Source: Dipylidium caninum (Eukaryota; Platyhelminthes; Cestoda; Cyclophyllidea; Dipylidiidae). From it: DNA of 64,000 nucleotides. Positions 27,101-38,089 of this stretch are shown here, piece after piece. Numbering within the stretch: the first letter of the stretch is position 1; the number at the start of each line of letters is the position of its first letter. The position numbers and the translations under genes were made by a program. The notes below the pieces were generated by a model. That model was given only the letters and a program-made list of their open reading frames with translations, searched no databases and had not been told where the DNA came from. The stretch lies in the NCBI GenBank assembly GCA_017562135.1, contig QEYB01001152.1, forward strand, positions 124,001 to 188,000, read 5' to 3'.

Positions 27101-27375
27101 GTTGGCACGCCCTTCGGAGTCTGTGGGGCAGATACATATTGCCCCGACCTCTCCACTCTAAAGCACGGAGGTCTAAGAGCAACGAGATTGTTCACTTGGA
27201 TACCACTAAGATCAGGCGACTGATAAAACCCACGCGCATTAGATGAATAAGCGGTTGGTTGGAGACACCAATTCGGGGGGGTATAGACGAAGGATTGGGC
27301 AGGAACCTGAGTTGTTATGATGTACTGCTGAGGGGGTGCTGAAACATATTGGGACTTCTCATACAAAAAATTCAT
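24183..27375 (-). pseudogene. SECISBP2: SECIS-binding protein 2, left copy, frameshifted
   Basis: SECISBP2 binds the SECIS stem-loop of selenoprotein mRNAs and recruits the Sec elongation factor so that UGA is read as selenocysteine. Four exons: 27375-26663 (N-terminal, Ser/Thr/Gln-rich, intact here), 25982-25582 (basic, RALRAKRNPRRKGRILTDAM), 24826-24594 (SLPELEGRIEEILRQLAEF, then RRIVCGFHEVIKGLKL, start of the L7Ae RNA-binding domain), 24450-24183 (ARERECPVVLAFKRRYLQ, VSCVGVISFAGTED). Compared with the right arm and with exon phase, this copy has one extra base in exon 2 (cagtggtcg), one in exon 3 (caaacttgag), and two in exon 4 (an A6 run and a nearby A4 run). As written it cannot make a full protein. 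It is either a pseudogene or uncorrected consensus error in a repeat. Family assignment rests on the L7Ae segment and the preceding acidic helix. Confidence 0.75.
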
Positions 27376-28554
27376 CTAGATAGAAAAGTCGGGGAAGAGC
27401 AATTGGCTAATGATGGAAGAAGTTGCGGTCATCTAGCAAGTTCGGTAATAAGTAGAGTGTCTGTAAAGCCTCCGACGCAACGAAGACCCCCTTAATGCTG
27501 ACCTACATATATATAAAGTATGCATCCTCGAGTACAGGTGTGAAATGCGACAACGGCCTTAGTAGAATCAATGGAAAAGGAAAGAGGGCAGATACTACAG
27601 TAACAACATACAGCCGCTACCAATCTGATATCTGGTATCTGGTAGGCGATTGGACGATGAAGGTCACTTCTCACAGCTATTACCTTATAATGTTAGTAGA
27701 TAATAATTTGGCACACGTATCATCATTCCGCGTGGTCTCGTCTTTCGTCTTGAAATCATTCTTATTTGTTGGGATTGTTGAGATTTATAACCTGAAGGAC
27801 GCATATTGCTCAATGGATGATATGCAGCGAGATATATCTCTTTCTCGTAGCCAATAAATTATTTCGTGCAGGTTATAAATAGCCGATCCAAGTCCAATAT
27901 ATTTTAAACCTGCACACGCATAGGAACTTTGTCTTTTTGAGTATCTTTACCTCCCTTGCTTCGACAGCAAAACAATTCACTGAATAGAAACAGAGATTTT
28001 GTGGACTTACGCAATATTTTTGTCTTTTAACCTTAAATATTGTCCTAAACGACCCTTTAGTGTTTCGTGCCCTACTTCAAGGGCACATATATCACTGATA
28101 CACAAGAGTTGTTCACCAATTAATTCGCGAACCGTATATGAGTAAAACGCCAGGGTGAGGCTGAAGACTCATTTAAGATTCCAACCAAGTATCACGGTAC
28201 TAGCAAAGGCTTTATTTACGACCCACATACCTAAGTAATTTCGGCGTTCACTGGATCAAAATCTCTATACCCCCGCCAATTGAAACTTGATCCCTCGCTA
28301 TTTAAAAATGTAAATTGACTATACAATTTGCTGCTTTGTTATCAGTCGCGGAATTCATAAGTTTGTTATATTACATATCTTTTATAATGATTGTGTTTAC
28401 TATTGCCGTTGTCATCGCCTTTCAGGCTTTCTAAATTTTTTTGTAAATTTAAGTTGTCAGTTTGCTTTTCAATGTTAAATACATTTTATTTAGTTTTAAT
28501 TTGTTTGTCTATCCTTGCTCTACGAATAACATCCCTGCAACCTTAGGTAGAGGG

Positions 28555-29887
28555 ATGTCTTCAATGAGTGATCTGGACCGTCAAATAGCCTTACTCAGGG
28601 AGTGCAAATTGATTTCAGAAGGGGAGGTCAAATCACTATGCGCGAAAGCACGTGAAATTTTGATTGAGGAAAGCAATGTCCAATATGTGGATTCTCCTGT
28701 TACGGTAGACAATGCATATTAACATTTATTTGTAAGGTGTGTGGTGACATTCACGGCCAATTTTTCGACTTAATCGAACTTTTTAAAGTTGGTGGAGAAG
28801 TTCCGGATACAAATTATCTCTTTTTGGGAGATTTTGTTGATCGTGGATACTACAGTGTTGAGACATTTTTGCTACTCCTTGCATTGAAAGTATTATGAAC
28901 GTCAGTTATTTATGTAGCATTGCAGGTCAGGTATCCAGATCGCATTACCCTTATTAGGGGTAATCACGAAAGTCGCCAAATAACCACAGCATATGGGTTT
29001 TATGAAGAATGCCTTCGGAAGTACGGTTCTCCTTTGGTGTGGCGTCAGTGCACAGAAATATTCGACTATTTATGTTTATCCGCAATTATAGATGATCGGG
29101 TGGGTGTGACTTTTACTAAGTCGAGTGGTGTATATCAAATAGATGTGCCTTTAGCTCTCCGCAAATGATGATTTTCACAGGTTCTATGCTTGCTGTAGAT
29201 TTTCTGTGTGCACGGTGGCCTTTCACCGCACATTGAAAGACTTGATCAAATTCGAGCTATCGACCGTAAGCAAGAGGTGCCACACGAGGGGCCTATGTGC
29301 GACCTTCTCTGGTCTGACCCCGAAGACTCCGCTGGTTGGAACGTGAGCCCTCGCGGAGCAGGATTTCTTTTCGGAGCCGATACCGTTCAACAATTTAATC
29401 ATGTAGGACCGTGTTTTTGTTTTTGAAAATCTAATGAAGCCGATTTTTTGGTAAATTAACCTTTAAGAATTCCGTAAATTGCCCTATTTTTCTGAAATTT
29501 CACGGTCTTTAGTAACCCGTATATTTTCAATTACTTATTCAATTACGTGTAAATATTAAAGGTAAATAAACTCGATCTTATCTGTCGTGCCCATCAACTC
29601 GTGATGGAAGGTCGACGTTATCACTTCAATGACACCGTCCTCACAGTTTGGTCAGCCCCAAATTATTGTTATCGTTGTGGCAACGTTGCCGCTATTCTCC
29701 GCCTCGATGAGTATCTGAACAGAGACTTCGCCATTTTTGAAGCGGCTCCTCAAGTGCGTGGAACGATTTCTGTTAATCTCTCAATTATTACCATCGACTT
29801 CGAAGCATTTGCATATCATTTAATGTTCATTTGTAGAACAATCGTAATTTCCCTGCACGCAAGCCCGTTCCCGACTACTTCTTGTAA
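28555..29887 (+). CDS. PPP4C: Protein phosphatase 4 catalytic subunit
   Basis: A PPP-family serine/threonine phosphatase acting in nucleus and cytoplasm (DNA repair, centrosome maturation, histone deacetylase control). Exons: 28555-28704, 28737-28889, 28926-29099, 29199-29402, 29562-29753, 29837-29887. All are in phase and total 307 residues, the same length as human PP4C. The metal-binding signature is complete: GDIHGQ (53-58), GDFVDRG (81-87), RGNHES (112-117), [18 protein letters not shown], and [13 protein letters not shown]. The last four residues, DYFL, form the tail whose terminal leucine is methylated in PP2A-like enzymes. [15 protein letters not shown] and the overall pattern point to PP4 rather than PP2A or PP6. 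Introns 1 and 2 are only 32 and 36 bp. A second in-frame ATG lies three codons downstream (28,564). The gene sits alone in the spacer between the palindrome arms, about 240 bp from the left arm. Confidence 0.95.
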
Positions 29888-31173
29888 TGTGAGGTGGCAA
29901 AGGTGGACCCTCGTAAAGAGGAGGCAACTTGTAAAAAACTTGTTCACGTTGCCTTTGGCAAGTTGTAATTATTACCTTCTAAATTGGATTCCATCACCGG
30001 GCTTTGATGCCGTTCGCATTTCCGGTCTTGTTATATATATCCTGTAATCTGCATTCATTTGGCATATCTAAGTACATCCAACGGTCTACCCTATCTTCGA
30101 GGTAGTATTCGATTTAGGTAGCTTTATTCTTAGATATTGTTAAGAACGCTTTTCAAATTTATTTGTACCCATTCTAATGCCATTTTTAGAGCATAAACAG
30201 ATGGTTAAAGTTTTCTAAAAGTTCATTAAATTGTTCTTGTTTTGATGCCTTGACGATTCTGAAGTATCAATGGCAACAGTACAATCATGAAGTAAATAAT
30301 CTAGTCATGAAGCCTGCATCAAACTGGTCATGTGCAGGGTTTCGGCATGAATTTTAGCCTTCCAAACTAGCAAGGAATCACGTCATTCAATGGTAATCAC
30401 AGTAGTTTGATTTACAGAAGGAATAGAAGATTAGCGGGAAGGTTCGAAGACCTCATTTGGAATTCCAAGAATAAGGTGAGGAGGATTGAATCTGAGGAAT
30501 AGTCATGGTCAAAGTGGATTGAAATAAATGGCAGAATGTCAGTAGCCTTGCCGACTTGTCTGGGTCGAGGGAAGTTCCCGTGTGGGCCCAAAATAAAGTG
30601 GAGGTGGAGGAAAATTGACCTACTGGCTAAATGCGTGTATGAAATACTTTGCATGGGTGGCGTTTTCCGTGAGGGACCCAGTGGGAATGTGCGGATGTAA
30701 GATCTCACTTTAAGTCATCGGGAGCTCTTTCATCAGAAAATTGATGCGCGAAAAGAAGATCTGCTGCGATCAGCACAGTATGCGTAGCGGTATTTTTGCC
30801 TGAAAAGGCTAATAATTGCACCAATTAGTAACCCCTAAGTATCGCCCATGGAGCACGTTATCTCCTATGTGGACATACTGAACGAAATGTGGCGTGCGTG
30901 CTTGTTGTGCGTAGGGCAAACCGGGACATCAGTGTACCTGTATGATGGTTATATGAACTTGGGGGATGTTACACAGACTGGTAGGAGGCATTTGATACCG
31001 CAAGATTTGCTTAACTGTCGGTGTGGATGCGGTCATAAAGTTGGCAGTGGGGTGTGGTGGGAATCAGGTGATTCCATTTCGTTAACTTGACAATGAAAGA
31101 GGGTTAGACGCATTGGCGAGTTAGGCGACGCTGCTTCACTGTCTAGCCATTTTACTGGTTTTCTATATCTAAT
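29888..31173. other. PP4C 3' flank, no gene supported
   Basis: Unique spacer sequence between the phosphatase stop and the right arm. It must hold the PP4C 3' untranslated region. An 80-codon plus-strand frame at 30,848-31,090 and a 98-codon minus-strand frame at 30,412-30,708 match nothing I recognise. They show no joined exons. Confidence 0.4.
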
Positions 31174-32092
31174 ATTTTTAAATCGCGAGGTATTAAATTT
31201 GAATTGGTGGGGGTATAGGGTTTTTGGTTCAGTTGACAACGATATTACTTAGGTATGTGGGTCGTAAATAAAGCCTTTGCTAGTACCGTGATACTTGGTT
31301 GGAATCTTAAATGAGTCTTCAGCCTCACCCTGGCGTTTTACTCATATACGGTTCGCGAATTAATTGGTGAACAACTCTTGTGTATCAGTGATATATGTGC
31401 CCTTGAAGTAGGGCACGAAACACTAAAGGGTCGTTTAGGACAATATTTAAGGTTAAAAGACAAAAATATTGCGTAAGTCCACAAAATCTCTGTTTCTATT
31501 CAGTGAATTGTTTTGCTGTCGAAGCAAGGGAGGTAAAGATACTCAAAAAGACAAAGTTCCTATGCGTGTGCAGGTTTAAAATATATTGGACTTGGATCGG
31601 CTATTTATAACCTGCACGAAATAATTTATTGGCTACGAGAAAGAGATATATCTCGCTGCATATCATCCATTGAGCAATATGCGTCCTTCAGGTTATAAAT
31701 CTCAACAATCCCAACAAATAAGAATGATTTCAAGACGAAAGACGAGGCCACGCGGAATGATGATACGTGTGCAAAATTATTATCTACTAACATTATAAGA
31801 CAATAGCTATGAGAGGTGACCTTCATTGTCCAATCGCCTATCAGATTGATAGCGGCTGTATGTTGTTACTGTAGTATCTGCCCTCTTTCCTTTTCCATTG
31901 ATTCTACTAAAGCCGTTGTCGCATTTCACACCTGTACTCGAGAATGCATACTTTATGTGTATGTAGGCCAGCGTTAGGGGGTCTTCGTCGCGTCGAAGGC
32001 TTTACAGACGCTCTACTCATTACAGAACTTGCTAGATGATCGCAACTTCCTTTATCATTAGCCCATTGCTCTTCCCCGACTTTTCTATCTAG

Positions 32093-35000
32093 ATGAATTT
32101 TTTGTATGAGAAGTCCCAATATGTTTCAGCACCCCCTCAGCAGTACATTATAACAACTCAGGTTCCTGCCCAATCTTTCGTCTATACCCCCCGAATTGGT
32201 GTCTCCAACCAACCGCTTATTCATCGAATGCGCGTGGATTTTATCAGTCGCCTGATCTTAATGGTATCCAAGTGAACAATCTCGTTGCTCTTAGACCTCC
32301 GTGCTTTAGAGTGGAGAGGTCGGGGCAATATGTATCTGCCCCACAGACTCCGAAGGGCGTGCCAACTGGCGGAAAATATAGGAATCCTACAGACAAGTGT
32401 AGAACCCAGATGATCACACCAAGAAGTACACAGACAGCTATGCAACTTAGTGCGGACCCCAATCTTCAACGTAAGCCTTCCGCATCATTTGACTCCAGAT
32501 CATTGCTTCGAAGGCCTGATGACAGTGCTGGGGCTATACTTAATTACCCAGACTCACGTAGTGTGCACCACCGAAAGCAGACTCGAGAAGTTGTTATGTC
32601 TGCCACAGTGGCGAGGAACGACTCGATTTTGAGTGATAAAGCGTCAACGCCCCAAGGATACGCAAAGTTCCCAGAGACATCAGCACATAAATGCGTTGAT
32701 GAAGTCGCCAAAAAGCTGGACCGGTGCCTTCATTTGGGAAATCAGGATTTTCTACATCATCACCCAAGAGGCAATCGAGAGTTGCTGTTGTCGATGCACT
32801 CTCGTGAGTGTTCTGATTCATCTACCACTTTATTAGTTGATTTCATGGCCTGTTTCCTTGGAAAACCACTATTAGTCGGCACACGACTACAAATTTGCAT
32901 TCCTTATGAAAGATTTAACTTTTATTGTGATGTGTTTTAATCGGCTTATTGGCAGAAGTTGGCATATTATTGCTTTGAATTGGTTGAAGTCGGAGAAATT
33001 TGTTGTGCTTGCTTTGCCTTTATTATCTGTTCCCAATTGACTATATTGAATTCGGGAAAAAATCTGAATCTCATCCACGTGAAGGTTTTAAGTGTCTGCC
33101 TCTCTATCTCGCTTTCTTTCTTTATTTTAGACAACTGAGGGTTCTGAGTAGCAAAAGCACTTATAGGGTGAAATTTGATTTGATTCATGGCTCGCTTCCA
33201 GTTAAAGCTGGTGGCGAGCTCAGGAAGACAGACAATAAGTAAATGGTAAAGCTTGCGCCTCGGTCGTTACACTGAAACATTAGTCAATAATTGGGGTTGT
33301 CATGTCCGGTATTATCTGATTTAACATGTTACCTTATCGATTATGTTTGCTTTGATGTGTTGGTTTGACTAGTACGAAACCATTTCTTGCTTTGTGTTTG
33401 GTAATTTCCAGATTTATTTGAAGGAAGGTACAAATATGTTCGCTTGTTCAATCCTTGAGGGTGTTTGTGATGAGTTTTTCCTGCAGATTGGACGATGCGA
33501 CCTCGCGACTGCCTATAACAACCGTATCACCAAAGCTCAATATGTCGGAAGTGCGTGTACTCAAACGTGGCGAACCACTGCCCACGACGGTTTCCGAACT
33601 CCTCACCGTGACCGCCTGCAGATCGTTGTCTCGGGCGGAAAAGAGGGCATTGCGAGCGAAACGCAATCCGCGCCGCAAGGGTCGAATTCTCACAGACGCC
33701 ATGAAGGCGCAAATGCTCTCGCGTTATCGTAGCCTCCTCGCCGAGACGACTGCGCCTACAACCCAGCGTCGAAATGGTTTGGTGTCGTCGAAGAAGAAAC
33801 GCGTTTCCCGCCTAAAATCTGGCATTCTCCATGATCGTCTTGTCAGATGCACACCAGGACATACGGAGCTTTCATGTGACTCGCAAGTTGCCTTCACCAA
33901 AACCCAGCGTAAAACTTGGGTTGGTTTTTTTGTCATCTTTGGCACCTATTAATGCACCACCACATTTTGGTGTGTTTCATTGATTAAGCTCTTAGAAGTT
34001 GAGAAAACTAGTCTCCCAGTAGAAAGCGCTTCCGTTTTAAGACGAAAAATGCAGAGGCAGTAGTTAGACGACAGGAGGAGTGTTTTTATTGGTTTGAAAA
34101 AGATTATGAATGTGTGCAGTGTTTTATTTGTTGAGGAAAAAGTGTAAGCAGTGCTAAGATGCACTTAAATGAACATCTCAAATTAAAAACCCTCTCTGAT
34201 AGAATGATCACATGGGTCCACCGGTTGTTGCTTTGCGTTTATCTATTTTAAAAGTCCATTTGTCGTTCTCGTAGTGGATTACGGATATTTCGATCTGTGA
34301 AACTGGAGGACGATAAATTCCTGCATTAAAGCAATTGCATCGTTATGCTCAAATCATAATTTAAAGAAATTGTAAATAGGAATTTGTTCTTTTCAATGAG
34401 GCAATGTGAATTTGTGAAATTAGCGACGGTAATGCTATTTTGTCAAGTTAACTGCATAGATTTCGAAAACGTACGTTTTTCTTATGCCTTCTTATTAGTT
34501 GTCTTGACTTTACTTTGAGTATGACTTGCTTCTATAGCACCTGCCAAAATAAAGACAGGGTTTTTTTATTTTTGGCACAATTATCTACTATGGCCCATGC
34601 CAGTTCCTTAAGCCAGTCATTTTTTTTCTACTTGTGCAATCAGAAGCTCGTTTTACCAAGTCTACCAGAGCTGGAAGGGCGTATAGAAGAGATTTTGAGA
34701 CAGTTGGCTGATTTCATGATCGTGCCTACAAACAGACCTTAAATACACCAACAAAACGAAAGAACACTCGTCGTATTGTCTGCGGCTTCCACGAGGTTAT
34801 AAAGGGTCTCAAATTGAGCAGACTCAAATTCCTCGTCATTGCCAATGACCTTGAAGAGGGCGCGTATGAAATTGGTGGGTTAGTTTCCGTAGCCTCAGTG
34901 TCCTCAAGTTCGTTTACATGACGCTCTTGCCTCCCCTGTACGCTGAAAACTATAGTGAATTTTATTTTGGCGGCCAATGTATGTGGGTGATAGGCATATT

Positions 35001-35283
35001 AATGCTCTGCACTGTAGAGGATGAGTCGGAGCAACAGGAGGGAGCGGTTGACTCACCGAAAAAGTCCAACGCTTTGGCCAAGACGCTGAAACGAACCGTC
35101 GAAATGGCTCGAGAGCGTGAGTGTCCTGTGGTGTTGGCCTTTAAACGGCGTTACCTACAGAAGTTGTGCCACAAGGGAGCCCCTGTGAGTTGTGTTGGTG
35201 TGATAAGTTTTGCCGGTACTGAGGACAAGGCAAAAGAACTTATAGAAAGGTTTAACCGAGCAGTTAACACATTTCCCAAGTGA
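32093..35283 (+). pseudogene. SECISBP2: SECIS-binding protein 2, right copy, frameshifted
   Basis: Mirror copy of the left-arm gene. Exons: 32093-32803, 33487-33886, 34644-34874, 35018-35283. The SECIS-binding L7Ae region is better kept here: GLKLSRLKFLVIAND reads on in frame, and exon 4 is wholly open through SPKKSNALAKTLKRTVEMAR, PVSCVGVISFAGTEDKAKEL to the stop. Exon 2 is also open. Three single-base losses break it: a C6 run where the left arm has C7 (about 32,187), GGG where the left arm has GGGG (about 32,738), and gattt for gaattt in exon 3 (about 34,711). Counting one consistent base for each lesion, all four exons join in phase at about 536 residues, shorter than human SECISBP2. The exon 2 donor (gttgcc) is weak and the start is assumed from the left copy. 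Confidence 0.75.
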
Positions 35284-36112
35284 TACATCAGCAAACCTGA
35301 AGATGTGAAAAATGTGAAGTTGAAGGCCCTCATTGGCTTTGCCGTCCCCTTGTTGTACTGGGTCCATCGAAGACTGATAACCTTGAATCTATTTGCCGGA
35401 AAGACCTTCCCACTAATAGTGTACAATGGTCTGATTTTGTGCCTCCTGATATGAGTTTTACAATTGATAATGTCAACAAACAGTTGGTAATATAAATAGG
35501 CGCAGTTGTTGGCTTTGACGCTTCTGGGAGGGTGGTAAGATCGGAGTCATTGATCTGGCAGTGGGGTAGTAGCATAACTACCAAGCAAATGCACCAAAAA
35601 TGACTGGAAGGGTAGTTCTTTTGTTACAAGATTCTGGAGCACTTACATCGGTTACCGGAGTAATATCTAGGAGGAATATGAAATTACAGGTAATGTGGAC
35701 AGGGAGGCGTATTTATGCGTGTTAAAACACGGCTACTCAGCCCCAATTCGGGAGTTTTGTCAAGTTTACAGTGAACAGCCCTGAGTCTTGCTAAAGAAAA
35801 TCTGTATAAGAGACACGAACGTTCTGATTCTCCTTTGAGGTCGCAAGTAGGCACAGAAGGGCTGGGGAACTGAAGGTGCGGTGAAGGAACGTGTATGCGA
35901 GACAGCGGAGATCGAATGCCGTTGCCACTCGACTGTGGGGAGTGAGTGAAAGTGGTCGGGGGGTAGAGTCGGCTATTGAGTGAGGAGTTTGCCTCATGTG
36001 CCCGTGTATCGTCCGCCAGCCAATAACATTGTGCATGTGGAATGCGGCGTCCCGTGGTTTGCCTCTAGTTCACGGTAAGCCCACTATTTGGTGAAGTAGA
36101 GGGGATTGGAAG

Positions 36113-36511
36113 ATGACGAGTGCGCGGACCACGCCTCGGTGTGTGTTTTGTGATAGCGTAAATGGACAGGCGGTGCATAGCCTTCCCCAAGGCGCAGTCA
36201 TCAGGACTTCTCACGGTGAGTCGGTGCTAACAAGCCTTTATTATATGGCATGCACTCAACTCTTAAGAGTGCAGTCCTTAAGAGGAGTGCTACCCGCTGA
36301 CCTATTGTTACGAGAAGCAGACTTGCTTGAAGGTCTTAGAGATCACGTCCTCTGGCGAGTAGACCGCATGGGCGCCCAATTCCATTTGGAAATGGTGTCG
36401 AAGGCCGGGAGATGTTTCGCGGTCGGGGTTGTATGTCATTCACTCTCCGGAAGTTACCATTCGGCATCTTTAGAGTCTATTTATAGTTCACTAGTCGAGG
36501 ACGCGTTTTAG
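36113..36511 (+). CDS. 132-residue ORF of unknown function, right copy
   Basis: Identical in translation to the left-arm frame at 22,955-23,353. It starts 830 bp after the SECISBP2 stop on the same strand. A donor after RTSH (gtgagt) suggests the true first exon is about 35 codons with a CVFC motif. Further short candidate exons with good donors follow on this strand, at about 36,691 (MEENFVDMEKRLATGDAIRG) and 37,057 (MKSSYYCRICKSW). I could not join their phases, so a single gene is unproven. Confidence 0.4.
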   Translation: MTSARTTPRCVFCDSVNGQAVHSLPQGAVIRTSHGESVLTSLYYMACTQLLRVQSLRGVLPADLLLREADLLEGLRDHVLWRVDRMGAQFHLEMVSKAGRCFAVGVVCHSLSGSYHSASLESIYSSLVEDAF

Positions 36512-37056
36512 CGTGTTTCGTCATCCGTAGCATGGTCTTTTTCTTCTGTGATGTCTGATTAATGCTGCGTTAACGAAATCGGGGCCTACTTTACTACCGA
36601 TAGGAATACGATCTTGCTGCTGCTGCTCCTGCCGCTGGTCCTGCCGCTGGTGAGTCAGTGTCCAGAGTTTTCTCCTAGTTTGTAACCGAATGGAAGAAAA
36701 TTTTGTTGATATGGAAAAGCGCTTGGCGACTGGGGACGCGATCCGAGGTCAGGGCTCTAGCCGTAAGTACACAGAAGACAAGTGTGTAAGTTCGAACACT
36801 TCAGAACATGATTTGACAATTACCCCACTGGTTTCTCCATGCGCCCCATCCGAGTAGGGATGGATCACCCAACAAAGTAGTCTGTCCGTGACACTATCGA
36901 CTGCTTCCGCGATTGCATGAGTGCGGACAACCTTGACAATGACTGATTTGGGTGGAAGCGGGTATTTCTCCCTTCTTCTACCTCCTACTACGTGTGATTC
37001 TCATGTTGCTTTTCTTTTCATGCATCAATGCCATTGAAATTCGCAAGTGGTAGACA

Positions 37057-37341
37057 ATGAAGAGTAGCTATTATTGCCGCATCTGTAAGAGCTGGCCTTT
37101 TCCTCAGACTAACTCGTTTTGCTCGCAGGTAAGTGTCGAGCGACAGTACAGTTTCCTCCTAATCACAACACATTCGGCATTTGTTGAGAGTGAAGAAGCA
37201 GCCTTTCAAGGTTGCGCGGTCAATGCTGGACACCGACTTAAACTAGCACGTGCGACGATTGTTCGTTCAGTTGAAAACTGCAATACTAGAAAAAAAAACC
37301 ATCTTCAGTGGTTCGGAGCACGATTTGACGCCCTGACTTGA
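37057..37341 (+). other. Cysteine-containing ORF of unknown gene, right copy
   Basis: Mirror of 21,797-22,297 (minus). It opens MKSSYYCRICKSWPFPQ and has a strong donor, CAG|gtaagtg, after 24 codons, so the downstream part of the frame is probably intronic. The family was not recognised. Confidence 0.3.
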
Positions 37342-37908
37342 AGGACTTACTACATCCGCCTGCGCATCGTTGGAGCAATGCAGAAGAGGCATATACAATT
37401 CGACACGATGTGCACATTTCCCCCATCCCAAAACGGGACCGCAGTGCCTCAAATGGGAGGCCTGTGACGAACAGAAGACTCGAATTTCTGAGGGGAGGCG
37501 AACCTGTCGCCCTCGCCGTTGTTCCCACTTCTCGTGAGCATCCGTCCGTCACAAAGTGTGTCAATTAAGTGCATCAGAGTTAGGCGAAACTCACGACCAG
37601 CTTAAGCACCAATCCTAAATGCTAGCTAATTTCTCTTCCTACCCGAGGGAACTCGAGTCAGAGCGCCTCTGTCGAGGTCGCATTGGGTAGGCTCTCGAGA
37701 AAATGCCATAGCAGTCAGCGGAGAGCAAATTCCCTAGACTGATTGTTAGCCGGGTGTATTAGTTCAAAAACCTCTCTGATTTCGTGGCGCAGCAAAGGGA
37801 ACAATAGGGAACAATAGGGAGCATAGGGAGGTGACACTGAGATGTGACAACGCGAAAGAGGACGAGACAAAAGGAGTTGAATGAGCGGCGTAAATTTCGC
37901 ACCATTTG

Positions 37909-38089
37909 TCAGTCTTTCGGGCTAGCTGCGGAGTAGTCTGCGATATTCCGCCATAGATGTGTATGTTGGAGCTCATCGAAGGCTTCGTTAACTTGATTGC
38001 GTGAGTTATCACTCAGGGGGCCCTTGATTAGGCCCTCGAGGCCTTCCTGAGGCCTTTCCAGGAAGTCTAGCAGGGTGGATACGTCGTGT
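37909..38089 (-). CDS. Putative terminal exon of unknown gene, right copy
   Basis: Same 181-bp length, frame, acceptor and stop as the left-arm exon at 21,344-21,524. About six base differences give three residue changes. No indel separates the two copies, unlike the SECISBP2 exons. The gene family is unknown and the other exons were not assembled. Confidence 0.45.

Larger units (their letters stand above)
19360..28239 (+). repeat. Left arm of 8.9-kb imperfect inverted repeat
   Basis: Read in reverse complement, this stretch matches 31,244-40,115 from end to end. The match was followed in the ORF pairs, for example translations at 19371 (+) versus 39868 (-), 22955 (-) versus 36113 (+), and 26835 (-) versus 32450 (+). 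Divergence is a few percent, with many one-base indels, except for an apparently identical tract at about 22,840-24,380. Homology fades into a roughly 70-bp diverged zone at 28,240-28,311. The arm carries a minus-strand SECISBP2 copy and parts of at least two other genes. Confidence 0.93.

Noticed and set aside
26998..27246. Plus-strand ORFs of 82 and 72 codons mirrored at 32,221-32,469
   Set aside because: Antisense of SECISBP2 exon 1; conserved between arms only because the whole arm is duplicated.
27495..27857. 120-codon plus-strand ORF near the inner end of the left arm
   Set aside because: Partly matched in the right arm with changes, but no motif, splice sites or start context; more likely upstream sequence of SECISBP2.
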